This document shows positions 1 to 8,163 of a stretch of 64,000 bases of DNA, in pieces. Under the pieces are notes generated by a model. It worked only from the letters and a program-made list of their open reading frames with translations, made no database searches and was not told the DNA's origin. The stretch covers positions 62,001-126,000 of the forward strand of contig CAMCVK010000008.1 of the NCBI GenBank assembly GCA_945881865.1, written 5' to 3'. The number at the start of each line of letters is the position of its first letter. Within the stretch, counting starts at the first letter, position 1. The position numbers were made by a program, and so were the translations under genes. This DNA is from Fimbriimonas ginsengisoli Gsoil 348. GTDB taxonomy: Bacteria; Armatimonadota; Fimbriimonadia; Fimbriimonadales; Fimbriimonadaceae.

Positions 1-208
1 GAACGCATTGAATCCAACTCGCGAGTGGACTGATCCGGACGTGATCGGCATCGACCTCGGCATGATGCTGGTGTCGGTCGAGAACGCCCGAACCGGACTG
101 ATTCATCGCTTGACGAACCAGAACCCGATCGCAAAGCGCGGGATGGACCGCGCCGGCCTGAAACCCGCCCCGGGTTCGAACAACGGCCCGATGATCAAGA
201 AAGACTGA
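1..208 (+). CDS. Glycoamylase-like protein, C-terminal end (partial)
   Basis: The frame is open from the left edge of the window and closes at TGA 206-208, leaving about 68 C-terminal residues. The motifs WTDPDVIGIDLG and VENARTGLIHRL match the end of glucoamylase-like (PF10091-type) domains, which occur in exported proteins and in large glucan-processing enzymes. The substrate and the rest of the protein lie outside the window. The gene points at ppdK on the opposite strand; the 215-base gap between them holds hairpins (229-326) and the ppdK terminator. Confidence 0.6.
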   Translation, partial: NALNPTREWTDPDVIGIDLGMMLVSVENARTGLIHRLTNQNPIAKRGMDRAGLKPAPGSNNGPMIKKD

Positions 209-228
209 CGGCTTTTCGTCTGAGAGAC

Positions 229-326
229 CGGTTCCCACTGCAAGGGGGAACTTTTGAGGCGAGGGCTCGCGCGCACCACGCGAGGAAAAACCCCCTCCCC
301 CACGGTTCCCCCTTTCAAGGGGAACC
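229..326. repeat. Cluster of three small hairpins with related outer arms
   Basis: Three stem-loops lie in tandem: GTTCCC 231-236 with GGGAAC 246-251, CTCGCG 266-271 with CGCGAG 279-284, and GGTTCCCC 304-311 with GGGGAACC 319-326. The first and third share the pattern GGTTCCCxCTxxxAAGGGG, so the element looks like a duplicated or REP/BIME-like intergenic unit. It may also end transcription of the glycoamylase-like gene. Copy number elsewhere in the genome cannot be seen here. Confidence 0.45.
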
Positions 327-379
327 ATCTCGGATTTCTTTAGGCTATGCCATCCGCTTCCATCTGCGAAGGCAGGCGC

Positions 380-413
380 AAAAAAGCCCTTCCTGCTTAA
401 AAGCAGGAAGGGC
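380..413 (-). terminator. Rho-independent terminator of ppdK
   Basis: A 12-13 bp perfect stem (386-398 with 401-413) is followed, read on the minus strand, by a run of T (380-385 as A on the plus strand). It starts 10 bases after the ppdK stop codon. Confidence 0.9.
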
Positions 414-423
414 CAGTCGAGGC

Positions 424-3114
424 TTACTTGTCGCTGACGCCCTTACCGAGAGCTGCCTGCGCTGCCGCGAGGCGAGCGATGGGCACCCGGAAGGGCGAGC
501 AGGAAACATAGTCGAGGCCGATCTTGTGGCAGTACTTGACCGATTCCGGCTCGCCGCCGTGCTCGCCGCAGATACCAAGCTTGATATCCGGTCGAACACG
601 CTTCGCCTTCTCGATCGCCATTTCCATGAGAAGGCCAACGCCTTCCTGGTCGATGCTATCGAACGGATCGCCCGGAAGGATCTTCTGGTCCACGTAGGGT
701 CGGAGGAACTTGTCCGAGTCGTCTCGGCTGAAGCCGAACGTCATCTGCGTGAGGTCGTTCGTTCCGAACGAGAAGAACGAAGCCTCTTCGGCGATCTTGT
801 CAGCGGTGAGTGCGCCGCGCGGCACTTCGATCATGGTTCCGAAGCTGTACTCGATCTGGACGCCCTGCTCGACTTCGACAGCTCGGGCGGTGTTCTCTAA
901 TCGCTCCCTGACGACCTTGAGCTCGTTGACGTGGCCAACGAGCGGGATCATGATTTCGGGAACGGCCGGCTTCCCGGACTTGATGACGGCAGCGGCACCT
1001 TCCAGAATGGCTCGCGTCTGCATCTCGACGATCTCGGGATAGACGATGGAAAGCCGTACACCGCGAAGGCCGAGCATCGGGTTGATCTCGTGCATCGATT
1101 CGGCGGCGCGCAGGATGACTTCCTTCGCCTGAAGCTCAGGGATGAGCTCATCTTTACCGAACTCGATCTTGGTTCGAAGGGCGGCAACTTCATAGTTCAG
1201 CTCGGTGAGCGAGGGAAGGAACTCGTGGAGAGGCGGATCGATGAGTCGAATCGTTGCCGGGCGACCTTCGAGAACCTCGAAGATCTCCTTGAAGTCCTGT
1301 CGCTGGAACTCGAGAAGCTTTCCAAGGGCGACCTTTCGGGTTTCGGCGTTGTCGATATCGAGGATCATGTCGACCACGATCGGGCGGCGTGCCTCGTCGA
1401 AGAACATGTGCTCGGTTCGGGTGAGACCGATGCCCTCGGCGCCCAGGCTGATGGCCTTGAGAACGTCGGCGGGAGCGTCGGCGTTGGTTCGAACCTTCAT
1501 GGTTCGGAACTCATCGGCCCACCCCATGAACGTGCCGAAATCTCCGGTGAGGCTGGCGTCTTCGACCGGAACCTGCCCGTCGATGACTTCGCCCTTCGCG
1601 CCGTTAAGCGAGATGAAGTCGCCTTCCTTAATGATGCCGCCAGCATAGGTGAACTGTCGGGCTTCGGCGTCTACACGAATTTCGCTGCAACCCGCAACGG
1701 TCGGGATTCCGAATCCACGGGCAACGAGTGCGGCGTGGCTGGTCATACCGCCGCGCTCCGTCAGAACGCCCTGTGCGGCGAGCATGCCGGCGAGATCGTC
1801 TGGCGAGGTGTCGGCGCGAACGAGGATAACGCGCTGGCCTTGGCCACCCTTGCCGAGCTCAGCGGCGCGGTTTGCGTCGAAGATGGCAATTCCGGTTGCG
1901 GCACCGGGGCCGGCCGGAAGTCCGCGGGCGATGGTGTTGTACTTCGTGTCCTGGGGAATGACCGGAAGCAGAACCTGGTTCAGAAGATCCGGCGCAACGC
2001 GGGCGATGGCCTCTTCTTTCGTGATTCGGCCTTCCTCGACCATGTCAACCGCGATCTTGATTGCGGCGGTACCGGTTCGCTTACCGGCGCGGCACTGCAG
2101 GATGTACAGCTTGTTTCGCTCGATCGTGAACTCGATGTCCTGCATGTCTCGGTAGTGGTCCTCCAGGACTTTGCAGGTCTTGTCGAACTCGGCGTAGATT
2201 TCGGGGTTTGCCTTTTCCAGTTCGCTGATCAGAAGTCCGGTTCGAACGCCGGCGACGACGTCCTCACCCTGCGCGTTCATCAGGTACTCGCCGAAAATTA
2301 CGTTCTCGCCCGTGGAGGCGTTTCGCGTGAAGGCGACGCCGGTGCCGCAATCCTCGCCCATGTTTCCAAACACCATGGCCTGCACGGTGACGGCAGTGCC
2401 GATGGAGTGGTCGATCTTCTCTTTGCGTCGGTATACGATGGCGCGCTCGTTGTTCCAGCTGCGGAAAACGGCCTCAACCGCTTCCTTGAGCTGCTCGCGG
2501 GAATCTTGCGGGAAGTGTCGTCCGGCATTTGCGAAAAGGTGCGCGTCGTAGTCTTTGCAGAGCTGCTCAAGGTCGTCGCCGCTAACCTGAAGGTCGTCGG
2601 TCACGCCGAGCTTTTCCTTCAGGGCATAGAACAACTTTTCGAAGCCGTGCTTGGAGATGGCGTGGTTTCCGTCCGAGAAAGCGACGTCGGCCAGCATCAT
2701 GATGAGGCGGCGGTAGCTGTCGTAAACGAATCGCTTGTCGGCGCCGGCGGCAACCATTGCCTGGGCAACCTCGTCGTTAAGGCCCAGGTTCAAAACGGTG
2801 TCCATCATTCCCGGCATCGAGAACTTGGCGCCGGATCGAACCGAAAGGAGGAGCGGGTTCGAAGGGTCGCCGAGCTTCTTGCCTTGCGAGGCCTCGACGT
2901 CGGCAAGCGCCGTTTCCATTTCGGCGAACAGGCCATCCGGGAGGGTCTTTCCGTTATCGTAGTATTCCGTGCAGACCTCGGTGGTGATGGTGAAGCCCGG
3001 GGGAACCGGCAGCCCGATGTTGCTCATCTCGGCAAGGTTTGCACCCTTGCCACCCAGAAGGTCGCGCTGCGTGCGGTCGCCTTCGCGGAATAAATACACT
3101 CGCTTAGTTGCCAT
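424..3114 (-). CDS. ppdK: Pyruvate, phosphate dikinase
   Basis: 896 residues, the usual length for PPDK, which interconverts pyruvate, ATP and phosphate with phosphoenolpyruvate, AMP and pyrophosphate in the cytoplasm. The N-terminal ATP-grasp region starts with LLGGKGANLAEM and GLPVPPGFTIT. The phosphohistidine swivel domain has GGMTSHAALVARG with His460. The C-terminal TIM barrel has the catalytic LGICGEHGGEP (Cys849). Start: ATG 3114 with a GGAG box about 12 bases upstream, so this gene has a normal leader, unlike many neighbours. A strong terminator follows at 380-413, and another gene's terminator lies just upstream (3141-3172), so ppdK is probably transcribed alone. Its role may be gluconeogenic or pyrophosphate-linked glycolytic; pgk lies elsewhere in the window. 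Confidence 0.97.
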   Translation of the reverse strand: MATKRVYLFREGDRTQRDLLGGKGANLAEMSNIGLPVPPGFTITTEVCTEYYDNGKTLPDGLFAEMETALADVEASQGKKLGDPSNPLLLSVRSGAKFSMPGMMDTVLNLGLNDEVAQAMVAAGADKRFVYDSYRRLIMMLADVAFSDGNHAISKHGFEKLFYALKEKLGVTDDLQVSGDDLEQLCKDYDAHLFANAGRHFPQDSREQLKEAVEAVFRSWNNERAIVYRRKEKIDHSIGTAVTVQAMVFGNMGEDCGTGVAFTRNASTGENVIFGEYLMNAQGEDVVAGVRTGLLISELEKANPEIYAEFDKTCKVLEDHYRDMQDIEFTIERNKLYILQCRAGKRTGTAAIKIAVDMVEEGRITKEEAIARVAPDLLNQVLLPVIPQDTKYNTIARGLPAGPGAATGIAIFDANRAAELGKGGQGQRVILVRADTSPDDLAGMLAAQGVLTERGGMTSHAALVARGFGIPTVAGCSEIRVDAEARQFTYAGGIIKEGDFISLNGAKGEVIDGQVPVEDASLTGDFGTFMGWADEFRTMKVRTNADAPADVLKAISLGAEGIGLTRTEHMFFDEARRPIVVDMILDIDNAETRKVALGKLLEFQRQDFKEIFEVLEGRPATIRLIDPPLHEFLPSLTELNYEVAALRTKIEFGKDELIPELQAKEVILRAAESMHEINPMLGLRGVRLSIVYPEIVEMQTRAILEGAAAVIKSGKPAVPEIMIPLVGHVNELKVVRERLENTARAVEVEQGVQIEYSFGTMIEVPRGALTADKIAEEASFFSFGTNDLTQMTFGFSRDDSDKFLRPYVDQKILPGDPFDSIDQEGVGLLMEMAIEKAKRVRPDIKLGICGEHGGEPESVKYCHKIGLDYVSCSPFRVPIARLAAAQAALGKGVSDK

Positions 3115-3140
3115 TGATTTCTATCTCCAATCTTGCGTAA

Positions 3141-3172
3141 GAAAAGGCGCCTTCATTGATTGAATGCGCCTT
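3141..3172 (-). terminator. Terminator after the 3239-3985 lipoprotein gene
   Basis: AAGGCGC 3144-3150 pairs with GCGCCTT 3166-3172, extended by four more pairs after one mismatch, loop TTGAT. On the minus strand it ends in CCTTTTCTT. It separates the lipoprotein gene from ppdK. Confidence 0.7.
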
Positions 3173-3238
3173 CGTTTCGGCAATCAGGATACCCACCGGG
3201 CGATTGTTAGGCGGTCGGAGATTCTCGGATCAATCGCT

Positions 3239-3985
3239 TCAGTAGTTCGAATCGAATCGGAAGAGCTTTGCCGTATTCGCCTGGCGACCCAGCAAGAAGA
3301 AGTACTCACGACGCGTCGTAAACGTCACCGTTTCGCGGGCGAGCACCCTGGTCGGCTGTCCGCTCATCGTCACCACAACGTCTTTTGCGCCAAGGAAGTC
3401 GCCAAAAACTTGGCGGGTTCGGTCGGTGGGGAGGGCCCCTTCTGCCGCCGAAACGGCCGAGACCGCCGGTGTGAACGCGCCGAGTCCGGTGGTCCCTACA
3501 GGAACGATGTACAGGTCTGCAAGCACCGGCATCGTGGTGCCATCCACATAGGCGGCATAGGAGAAGGACACCATGTTTGGATTCCCTTCCAGATTGCGGA
3601 ACGGCACGGCAATCAGGCCCGGCTTGCTTCCGCGGCCAAAAGCGACCAACACCTGGCGCGGATCGTTGGTTTGCACGGTCTTGAGGGTGAAAGAGGACTC
3701 GGCGATCACCGTGAAATTCGAGAACGACGTCTCTTTGTACACGATGGATCGGTTTCCAACGGAAAACGTCGGCACGGGCGGGAGTGCCGCACCGTCAATT
3801 TGCTTCGACAAGGTCGTTCCGTTCAGCTGAAAAAGTGCCGGGTTCCCGCTCTCAAGCAGATTTACTGGGAAGTAGCGTCGCGAAACCGGCGAATCGGTAA
3901 CGCCGGTGCCGCCGCCACAAGCCAAGGCCGTTACGGAGACACCCAGAATAATCAGCCGAGTTGAGAGACCATATTGCTTCCGCAT
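3239..3985 (-). CDS. Secreted lipoprotein, possible DUF4397-like domain
   Basis: 248 residues. The N-terminus MRKQYGLSTRLIILGV is a signal peptide ending at TALAC, an imperfect lipobox, so the protein is probably anchored to a membrane. The mature part is rich in beta-strand patterns; the second half (ADLYIVPVGTTGLG, then a charge-poor strand region ending FFLLGRQANTAKLFRF) resembles the DUF4397 beta-sandwich seen in surface proteins. No catalytic motif is visible. A GTATCT box lies six bases before the start ATG, consistent with a leaderless message. It is divergent from rpmE and followed by its own terminator. Function unknown; domain assignment is tentative. Confidence 0.7.
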   Translation of the reverse strand: MRKQYGLSTRLIILGVSVTALACGGGTGVTDSPVSRRYFPVNLLESGNPALFQLNGTTLSKQIDGAALPPVPTFSVGNRSIVYKETSFSNFTVIAESSFTLKTVQTNDPRQVLVAFGRGSKPGLIAVPFRNLEGNPNMVSFSYAAYVDGTTMPVLADLYIVPVGTTGLGAFTPAVSAVSAAEGALPTDRTRQVFGDFLGAKDVVVTMSGQPTRVLARETVTFTTRREYFFLLGRQANTAKLFRFDSNY

Positions 3986-4103
3986 TTCGAAAGATACTTT
4001 ATCCGATTTAGCCGCTGGTTCTCTTTTTTCCGACAGATTTTTTGTGGGTGCCAGTGAGACTTCGGAAATTGGAGCGGCGGTTATGCCAAAATAGATGGTT
4101 CAA

Positions 4104-4358
4104 ATGAAAGAAGGCATTCACCCTAAGAACTACCCCACGCTTTTCGTGGATGGTGAGCATGAATGGGTTGGTATTTCCACCCTTAAGACAAATCAGAAGC
4201 GCGTTATCGATGGCGTTGAGTACGGCGTTATTGGTGTGGAAATTTCCGCGTTCACGCACCCGTTCTATACCGGTCAGAAGCGACTCGTAGACACCGCAGG
4301 CCGAGTCGAGAAGTTCAACCGACGGTTCGCGAAGCAGATCGCCGACAAAGCCAAGTAA
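4104..4358 (+). CDS. rpmE: 50S ribosomal protein L31, zinc-free type
   Basis: 84 residues from [11 protein letters not shown], the standard L31 opening; an in-frame ATG three codons upstream (4095) is the alternative start. The C-terminal [20 protein letters not shown] is diagnostic of L31, part of the large ribosomal subunit central protuberance. The CxxC and CxxC zinc ligands of classical L31 are absent: the protein has no cysteine at all. An insertion in the middle (about residues 25-45) makes it longer than the E. coli form. In organisms with paired L31 genes, zinc-free copies replace the zinc form during zinc limitation; whether a zinc form exists here cannot be seen. A weak hairpin follows the gene. 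Confidence 0.92.
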   Translation: MKEGIHPKNYPTLFVDGEHEWVGISTLKTNQKRVIDGVEYGVIGVEISAFTHPFYTGQKRLVDTAGRVEKFNRRFAKQIADKAK

Positions 4359-4372
4359 CCCCGCTATACCGG

Positions 4373-4394
4373 AAAAGTGTCTACCCACTTTTTT
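4373..4394 (+). terminator. Probable terminator after rpmE
   Basis: AAAAGTG 4373-4379 pairs with CACTTTT 4386-4392, continued by TT. The stem is AT-rich but is followed by T residues; it lies 15 bases after the rpmE stop. Confidence 0.5.
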
Positions 4395-4523
4395 CGGAAA
4401 CCGAACATCCGACCGCGTGTACGGTCCAATATAGGCTGGGCAATTGCCCGGCCTTCTTTGTCTATACCTGCCGGAACCACTGTCGCCATTCCGTCGTAAA
4501 ACACCCGACCCGAGGAACGAAAA

Positions 4524-5414
4524 TTGAATCAAAACATTGAACCCAAACCCGCTGCCTTATTTGTTGATTACGAAAATGTTTACTACTTTATCAAAAACAG
4601 ATTAGAGGATCAAGGTAAAGCAACCGACGTCACCAACGAACTGATCCGCATTCTGCGCGCAAAGCTTCAAAGCGAGCTAGGTCTGCCGTGCATCTTGATG
4701 AACGCGTACGCCGACTTTGACCGGATCGAAGACAGCCCAATGGCCCCGCTCTACTTGATGGGTGTCGAGCCGCACTACGTGCTTGGCACCGATCACAAGA
4801 ACGCCGCCGATATGCACCTGGCCATCGATGCGCTAACGATTTTCTACACCCGGCCGGACATCGTCGGCTTCGTTCTGGTCGCCGGAGACCGCGACTACAT
4901 CCCGCTGCTGCAGCATCTTCAGCAGCACGCAAAGCGAGTATTGGTCGTGGGATTCGTTCAGAACGCTAGCGGTGACCTGATCCAGATCGTCGGAAAGGAG
5001 AACTTCTTAGACGCTGGAAAGCTATTGCCGGAAGGCACCGTTTTGCGCGAACCGGTTGCCGTCCAGGTTGAAAGACCGAAGGCGCCCGAGTCGTTCGAAG
5101 AGTTCATCCGAACGCCGGTGCCGGTTAACTCGCCGTTCAAGTCGTTCCGCAAGCTCGAGTCCGAACAGCAACGGAAAGCCTTGGAGATCATGCTCACGCA
5201 CTTTGGCGAGAAGCCAGAAGTTTGGTTCACCCCCTACCTAAACCGGTTGCGAAACGAAATGCCAACCCTCGAGGAGTTCGAACGAAAGGCGATTATCTCC
5301 AGCCTTGAGATGGCCGGCGCGGTTGCGGTGCAAAAGCGGCGCGGCGAACAGTATGACTATTCCGTCATTTTGGTCAACTGGGACCATCCGGATGTTCAAG
5401 ACCTTAACCCGTAA
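4524..5414 (+). CDS. NYN-domain (LabA/DUF88-like) putative RNase
   Basis: 296 residues. Residues 8-150 form a NYN/PIN-like nuclease domain: LFVDYENVYYF with the first acidic residue, then KNAADMHLAIDAL and VLVAGDRDYIPLLQHL with conserved Asp residues that would bind a divalent metal. Residues 200-290 form a separate helical/winged-helix-like domain, the layout seen in NYN proteins that pair a nuclease with an RNA-binding domain such as OST-HTH. Start is TTG 4524, supported by GAGGA at 4512-4516. The next gene begins six bases after the stop, so the two are probably cotranscribed. The RNA target is unknown. Confidence 0.85.
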   Translation: MNQNIEPKPAALFVDYENVYYFIKNRLEDQGKATDVTNELIRILRAKLQSELGLPCILMNAYADFDRIEDSPMAPLYLMGVEPHYVLGTDHKNAADMHLAIDALTIFYTRPDIVGFVLVAGDRDYIPLLQHLQQHAKRVLVVGFVQNASGDLIQIVGKENFLDAGKLLPEGTVLREPVAVQVERPKAPESFEEFIRTPVPVNSPFKSFRKLESEQQRKALEIMLTHFGEKPEVWFTPYLNRLRNEMPTLEEFERKAIISSLEMAGAVAVQKRRGEQYDYSVILVNWDHPDVQDLNP

Positions 5415-5420
5415 AGCGAA

Positions 5421-6350
5421 ATGAGCCAGCCAACGCCCGCCGGACGTTGCCCAACCTGCGGGAGAACTTACCCTGGCGCAGCGAAGTTCTGTCCGGAAGA
5501 CGGCGCCCGGCTGGTGCCGATCTCGGGCCCTGATCCATCCTTCAACAAGCTGACTGCGCCCGCCAAACCCCAGACAGTGGTTTCCGGCGGGGCACCAGCG
5601 CCCACCGCGGTCCCAAGAGAACCATCGGTCCGTATTCCGGCGTCACCCCAGCCAGGCCCATCTCCCGCGCTCGCCCGAAATTTCGCCTTGGGCCTTCTCG
5701 CGGTCGTTCTTGTGGCCGCCGGAGCTGGAATCGGTGCTCTGAACCGGCCAGCATCGATTGAGCCGAAGGCAGCCACAAAAACGATCGAACCGCCGGTGCC
5801 AGATCCAGGCTCGATTGCCAAAAGCGATCGGCCCGCCGAACCAACAATCGAAGTATCGACGCCAAAACAGTCGGATCCCGAGCGAACCGAACCGGCGAAG
5901 TCGATTCCCGAGAATCGCTGGACGTCTCCGTTCTTCGACCTCGAACTTGCTCCCGGATGGGAGTACCTGAAGCGGCAAGCCGATGCAACTTACACGGGGA
6001 TCAGCTTTGCGTCGCCAGACGGAAAAGCCGTCATCCGCATCGACCGAACGGACCCGAGGTCGGGAGAAATCCTGCCCTTCATTGAGGCCCGTCGAAAGCG
6101 CTTTGCCAAGGGTCCGGCGTTCTTCCGCGAAGTCTCCTTTGCAGAAGCCATCCGAAAAGGCATCTCTGGGTACCAGTGGAACTTTGATCGACTGGATGCG
6201 AAACGAGGCGTCCTGCGGAAAGAGATTTTCTACTTCTCCATAGAGAACCGCGCGGGAGCGGTGGAAATGAACGCGCCAACTGAGGACTTCGAGCGGCACC
6301 GGGCCGACTTCGAATCGATGTTCGACAGCCTCGATCTCTCGCGATTCTAA
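5421..6350 (+). CDS. Zinc-ribbon membrane protein with PsbP/DcrB-like C-terminal domain
   Basis: 309 residues. The N-terminus has a zinc-ribbon-like CPTCGRTY...FCPEDG (three Cys visible), followed by a Pro/Ser-rich linker, one membrane segment at about 88-108, a second Pro-rich linker, and a folded domain from about 170 to 305 opening SPFFDLELAPGWEY. Such a domain after a stem resembles the PsbP/DcrB group of extracytoplasmic proteins, so the cytoplasmic zinc ribbon and the external domain would be joined across the membrane. It follows the NYN gene by six bases. Function unknown; two other proteins in the window (9646-10734 and 49704-50504) have a similar strand-rich character. Confidence 0.75.
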   Translation: MSQPTPAGRCPTCGRTYPGAAKFCPEDGARLVPISGPDPSFNKLTAPAKPQTVVSGGAPAPTAVPREPSVRIPASPQPGPSPALARNFALGLLAVVLVAAGAGIGALNRPASIEPKAATKTIEPPVPDPGSIAKSDRPAEPTIEVSTPKQSDPERTEPAKSIPENRWTSPFFDLELAPGWEYLKRQADATYTGISFASPDGKAVIRIDRTDPRSGEILPFIEARRKRFAKGPAFFREVSFAEAIRKGISGYQWNFDRLDAKRGVLRKEIFYFSIENRAGAVEMNAPTEDFERHRADFESMFDSLDLSRF

Positions 6351-6373
6351 CCGCTTAAGCGACGAAGCGAGCG

Positions 6374-6379
6374 TACAAT
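6374..6379 (+). promoter_or_regulatory. -10 box TACAAT, leaderless start of symporter gene
   Basis: TACAAT ends six bases before the ATG at 6386, so the predicted transcript starts at the A of the start codon. No Shine-Dalgarno sequence is present. Confidence 0.6.
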
Positions 6380-6385
6380 ACGCGC

Positions 6386-7693
6386 ATGTCTGAAGCCCGT
6401 CGCGGGATGCCCCTGCACACCAAGATCCTGATTAGCCTGTTGCTAGGTGCCGTCGTCGGCGGTATTGCCCAGGTCACGTTGGGAACCAAGAACGAGGGGC
6501 TCAAGTGGTTCGTGGATAACATCGCGACGCCCGGCGGAAACATCTTCCTTTATTTGCTGTTCATGATGGTGGTTCCGCTCCTGTTTTCCGCCCTCATTTT
6601 GGGAGTTGGGGACCTGGGCGACGCGGCAAAGGTGGGAAAGATTGGCTTGCTTTCTCTCGCGATGACCATCATCCTCAGCGGAACCGCGGTCGTGATCGGC
6701 GTAGTCGGCGTCAATCTCGTCCAGCCCGGAAAGATCATCTCCGAGCAGAAGCGGAGCGAGCTCGTTGCGCAGTTCAGCGATAAAGCCGCGGCGGACAAGA
6801 ACCTAGAAGCCGCCAAGAAGGCACCCGACGATCCACCTGTTCTCGGATTCATACCGAAGAACCCGTTCAAAGAAATCAACCGGGCGCTGGAAGGCGGCCT
6901 GCTGCCATTCATGTTCTTCGCGCTGTTCTTCGGCGTTGCCCTCGCGGCCATCGAGCCCGAGAAGGCAGCGCCGGTGAGGGCGTTCTTCGAGGGCATCTTT
7001 GCGGCCAGCCAGAAGGTGATTGAATACGCCATGCGCTATGGGCCGATCGGGGTCTTCTTCCTGGTGTTCAAGACGACGGCCACGCTGGGATTCGAGCTTT
7101 TTGGGGCACTCGGGGTGTACGTGCTACTGGTCCTCGCCGCGCTCGCCCTGCACCAGTTCGGAACCTACTCGCTTGTCCTTCAATTCGTCGCGAAGCGAAA
7201 CCCGCTGCAGTTCTTCAAGCAGATGCGATCAACGATGATGTTCGCGTTCGCGACGAGCTCCAGCAACGCCACGTTGCCGACCGCACTCAAGGCCGCCGAG
7301 GACGAGGTTGGACTGCCGAAGGACATCAGCTCGTTCGTCCTAACGGTTGGCGCTACCGCTAACCAAAACGGTACGGCGCTCTTTGAAGGCATCACCATCA
7401 TCTTCTTGGCGCAGATGTTCGGCGTTGATCTCACGCTTGCCCAGCAGTTCACCGTCATGGGACTGGCGATTGTCGCCGGCATTGGCACGGCCGGAATCCC
7501 CGGAGGCGCATGGCCGATGATCGCGACGATCTTGGTGATGTTCAAAGTTCCCGCGGAAGCGATTGGTATCGTCATCGGCATAGACCGGATCCTCGACATG
7601 AGCCGTACCGTACTGAACGTGACCGGCGACATGACAATTGCCGCTTGTGTTGCGCGGCTTAGTGGGCACAACCGGCAGGTCGCCGAGGTCTAA
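6386..7693 (+). CDS. Dicarboxylate/amino acid:cation symporter (DAACS family)
   Basis: 435 residues with the hydrophobic pattern of a GltP/DctA-type transporter (eight membrane segments plus two re-entrant loops). The serine-rich motif ATSSSNATLPTAL and the VGATANQNGTALFEG segment, which form the substrate and sodium sites in this family, are intact; IGTAGIPGGAWPM follows. It should import glutamate/aspartate or C4-dicarboxylates with sodium or protons across the inner membrane; the exact substrate cannot be read from sequence. A loop of about 50 residues between the early membrane segments (QKRSELVAQFSDKAAADKN) is longer than usual. Start ATG 6386 is six bases after TACAAT. Confidence 0.93.
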   Translation: MSEARRGMPLHTKILISLLLGAVVGGIAQVTLGTKNEGLKWFVDNIATPGGNIFLYLLFMMVVPLLFSALILGVGDLGDAAKVGKIGLLSLAMTIILSGTAVVIGVVGVNLVQPGKIISEQKRSELVAQFSDKAAADKNLEAAKKAPDDPPVLGFIPKNPFKEINRALEGGLLPFMFFALFFGVALAAIEPEKAAPVRAFFEGIFAASQKVIEYAMRYGPIGVFFLVFKTTATLGFELFGALGVYVLLVLAALALHQFGTYSLVLQFVAKRNPLQFFKQMRSTMMFAFATSSSNATLPTALKAAEDEVGLPKDISSFVLTVGATANQNGTALFEGITIIFLAQMFGVDLTLAQQFTVMGLAIVAGIGTAGIPGGAWPMIATILVMFKVPAEAIGIVIGIDRILDMSRTVLNVTGDMTIAACVARLSGHNRQVAEV

Positions 7694-7697
7694 GGGA

Positions 7698-7703
7698 TAT
7701 CCT
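7698..7703 (+). promoter_or_regulatory. -10 box TATCCT, leaderless start of DinB gene
   Basis: TATCCT ends seven bases before ATG 7711. The box lies within 5-10 bases of the symporter stop codon, so the DinB gene seems to have its own promoter. Confidence 0.5.
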
Positions 7704-7710
7704 AAATTCG

Positions 7711-8163
7711 ATGAACGAATCCCTTCTCAAAATGCTCCAAGAGCACGTGGAAATGACGGTAGATCTTTACCGAAAAGATCTCCATGCCTTCGCTCCGAAT
7801 GACCTGACGCGTTCGCCCGGTGCACCGGCGCGATCTGCCGCCGACATCGTCTTTGAAGTGATCCTAAATAATCGCCGGGCGTCTCGACGGCTTCGAGGAG
7901 AAGACGCCGGACCTGGTCCTGGCTTCCCGGCGTGCCCACCAGAGCTCCAATCTGCCGAAGCCCTGGCCACCGAAGTTGCCGACTCTTGTGAAGAGCTGCT
8001 TGCGGCAGTCGGGATGGATCCTTTCCGAATGATTGAGTACCCCGGCGGAAGCGAGATCGCACTTTCCTACGGAGAGTTCGCGGTTCTTCACATGCAGTAC
8101 CACTTGGGCCAGCTGAACTACCTGCAAACAGTTTTTGGCGACGCCGAAATTCACTGGGGCTAA
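7711..8163 (+). CDS. DinB-superfamily protein
   Basis: 150 residues, the usual size for DinB/YfiT four-helix-bundle proteins. The pattern includes an early helix (LLKMLQEHVEMTVDLY), a central NNRRASRRLRGE helix and the terminal GEFAVLHMQYHLGQLNYL with the His-x3-His arrangement typical of the metal site. Members include thiol S-transferases and DNA-damage-induced proteins, most with unknown substrates. The stop codon is interlocked with that of murB on the other strand: the tetramer at 8160-8163 encodes both stops. A second DinB-like gene lies at 14586-15005. Confidence 0.75.
   Translation: MNESLLKMLQEHVEMTVDLYRKDLHAFAPNDLTRSPGAPARSAADIVFEVILNNRRASRRLRGEDAGPGPGFPACPPELQSAEALATEVADSCEELLAAVGMDPFRMIEYPGGSEIALSYGEFAVLHMQYHLGQLNYLQTVFGDAEIHWG

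Noticed and set aside
931-3093. 720-codon open frame antisense to ppdK
   Set aside because: The other strand encodes a complete, highly conserved ppdK. The antisense protein has no domain pattern and is explained by GC-rich codon bias.
4008-4532. 174-codon minus-strand frame across rpmE
   Set aside because: It covers the full L31 gene in antisense and shows no family pattern.
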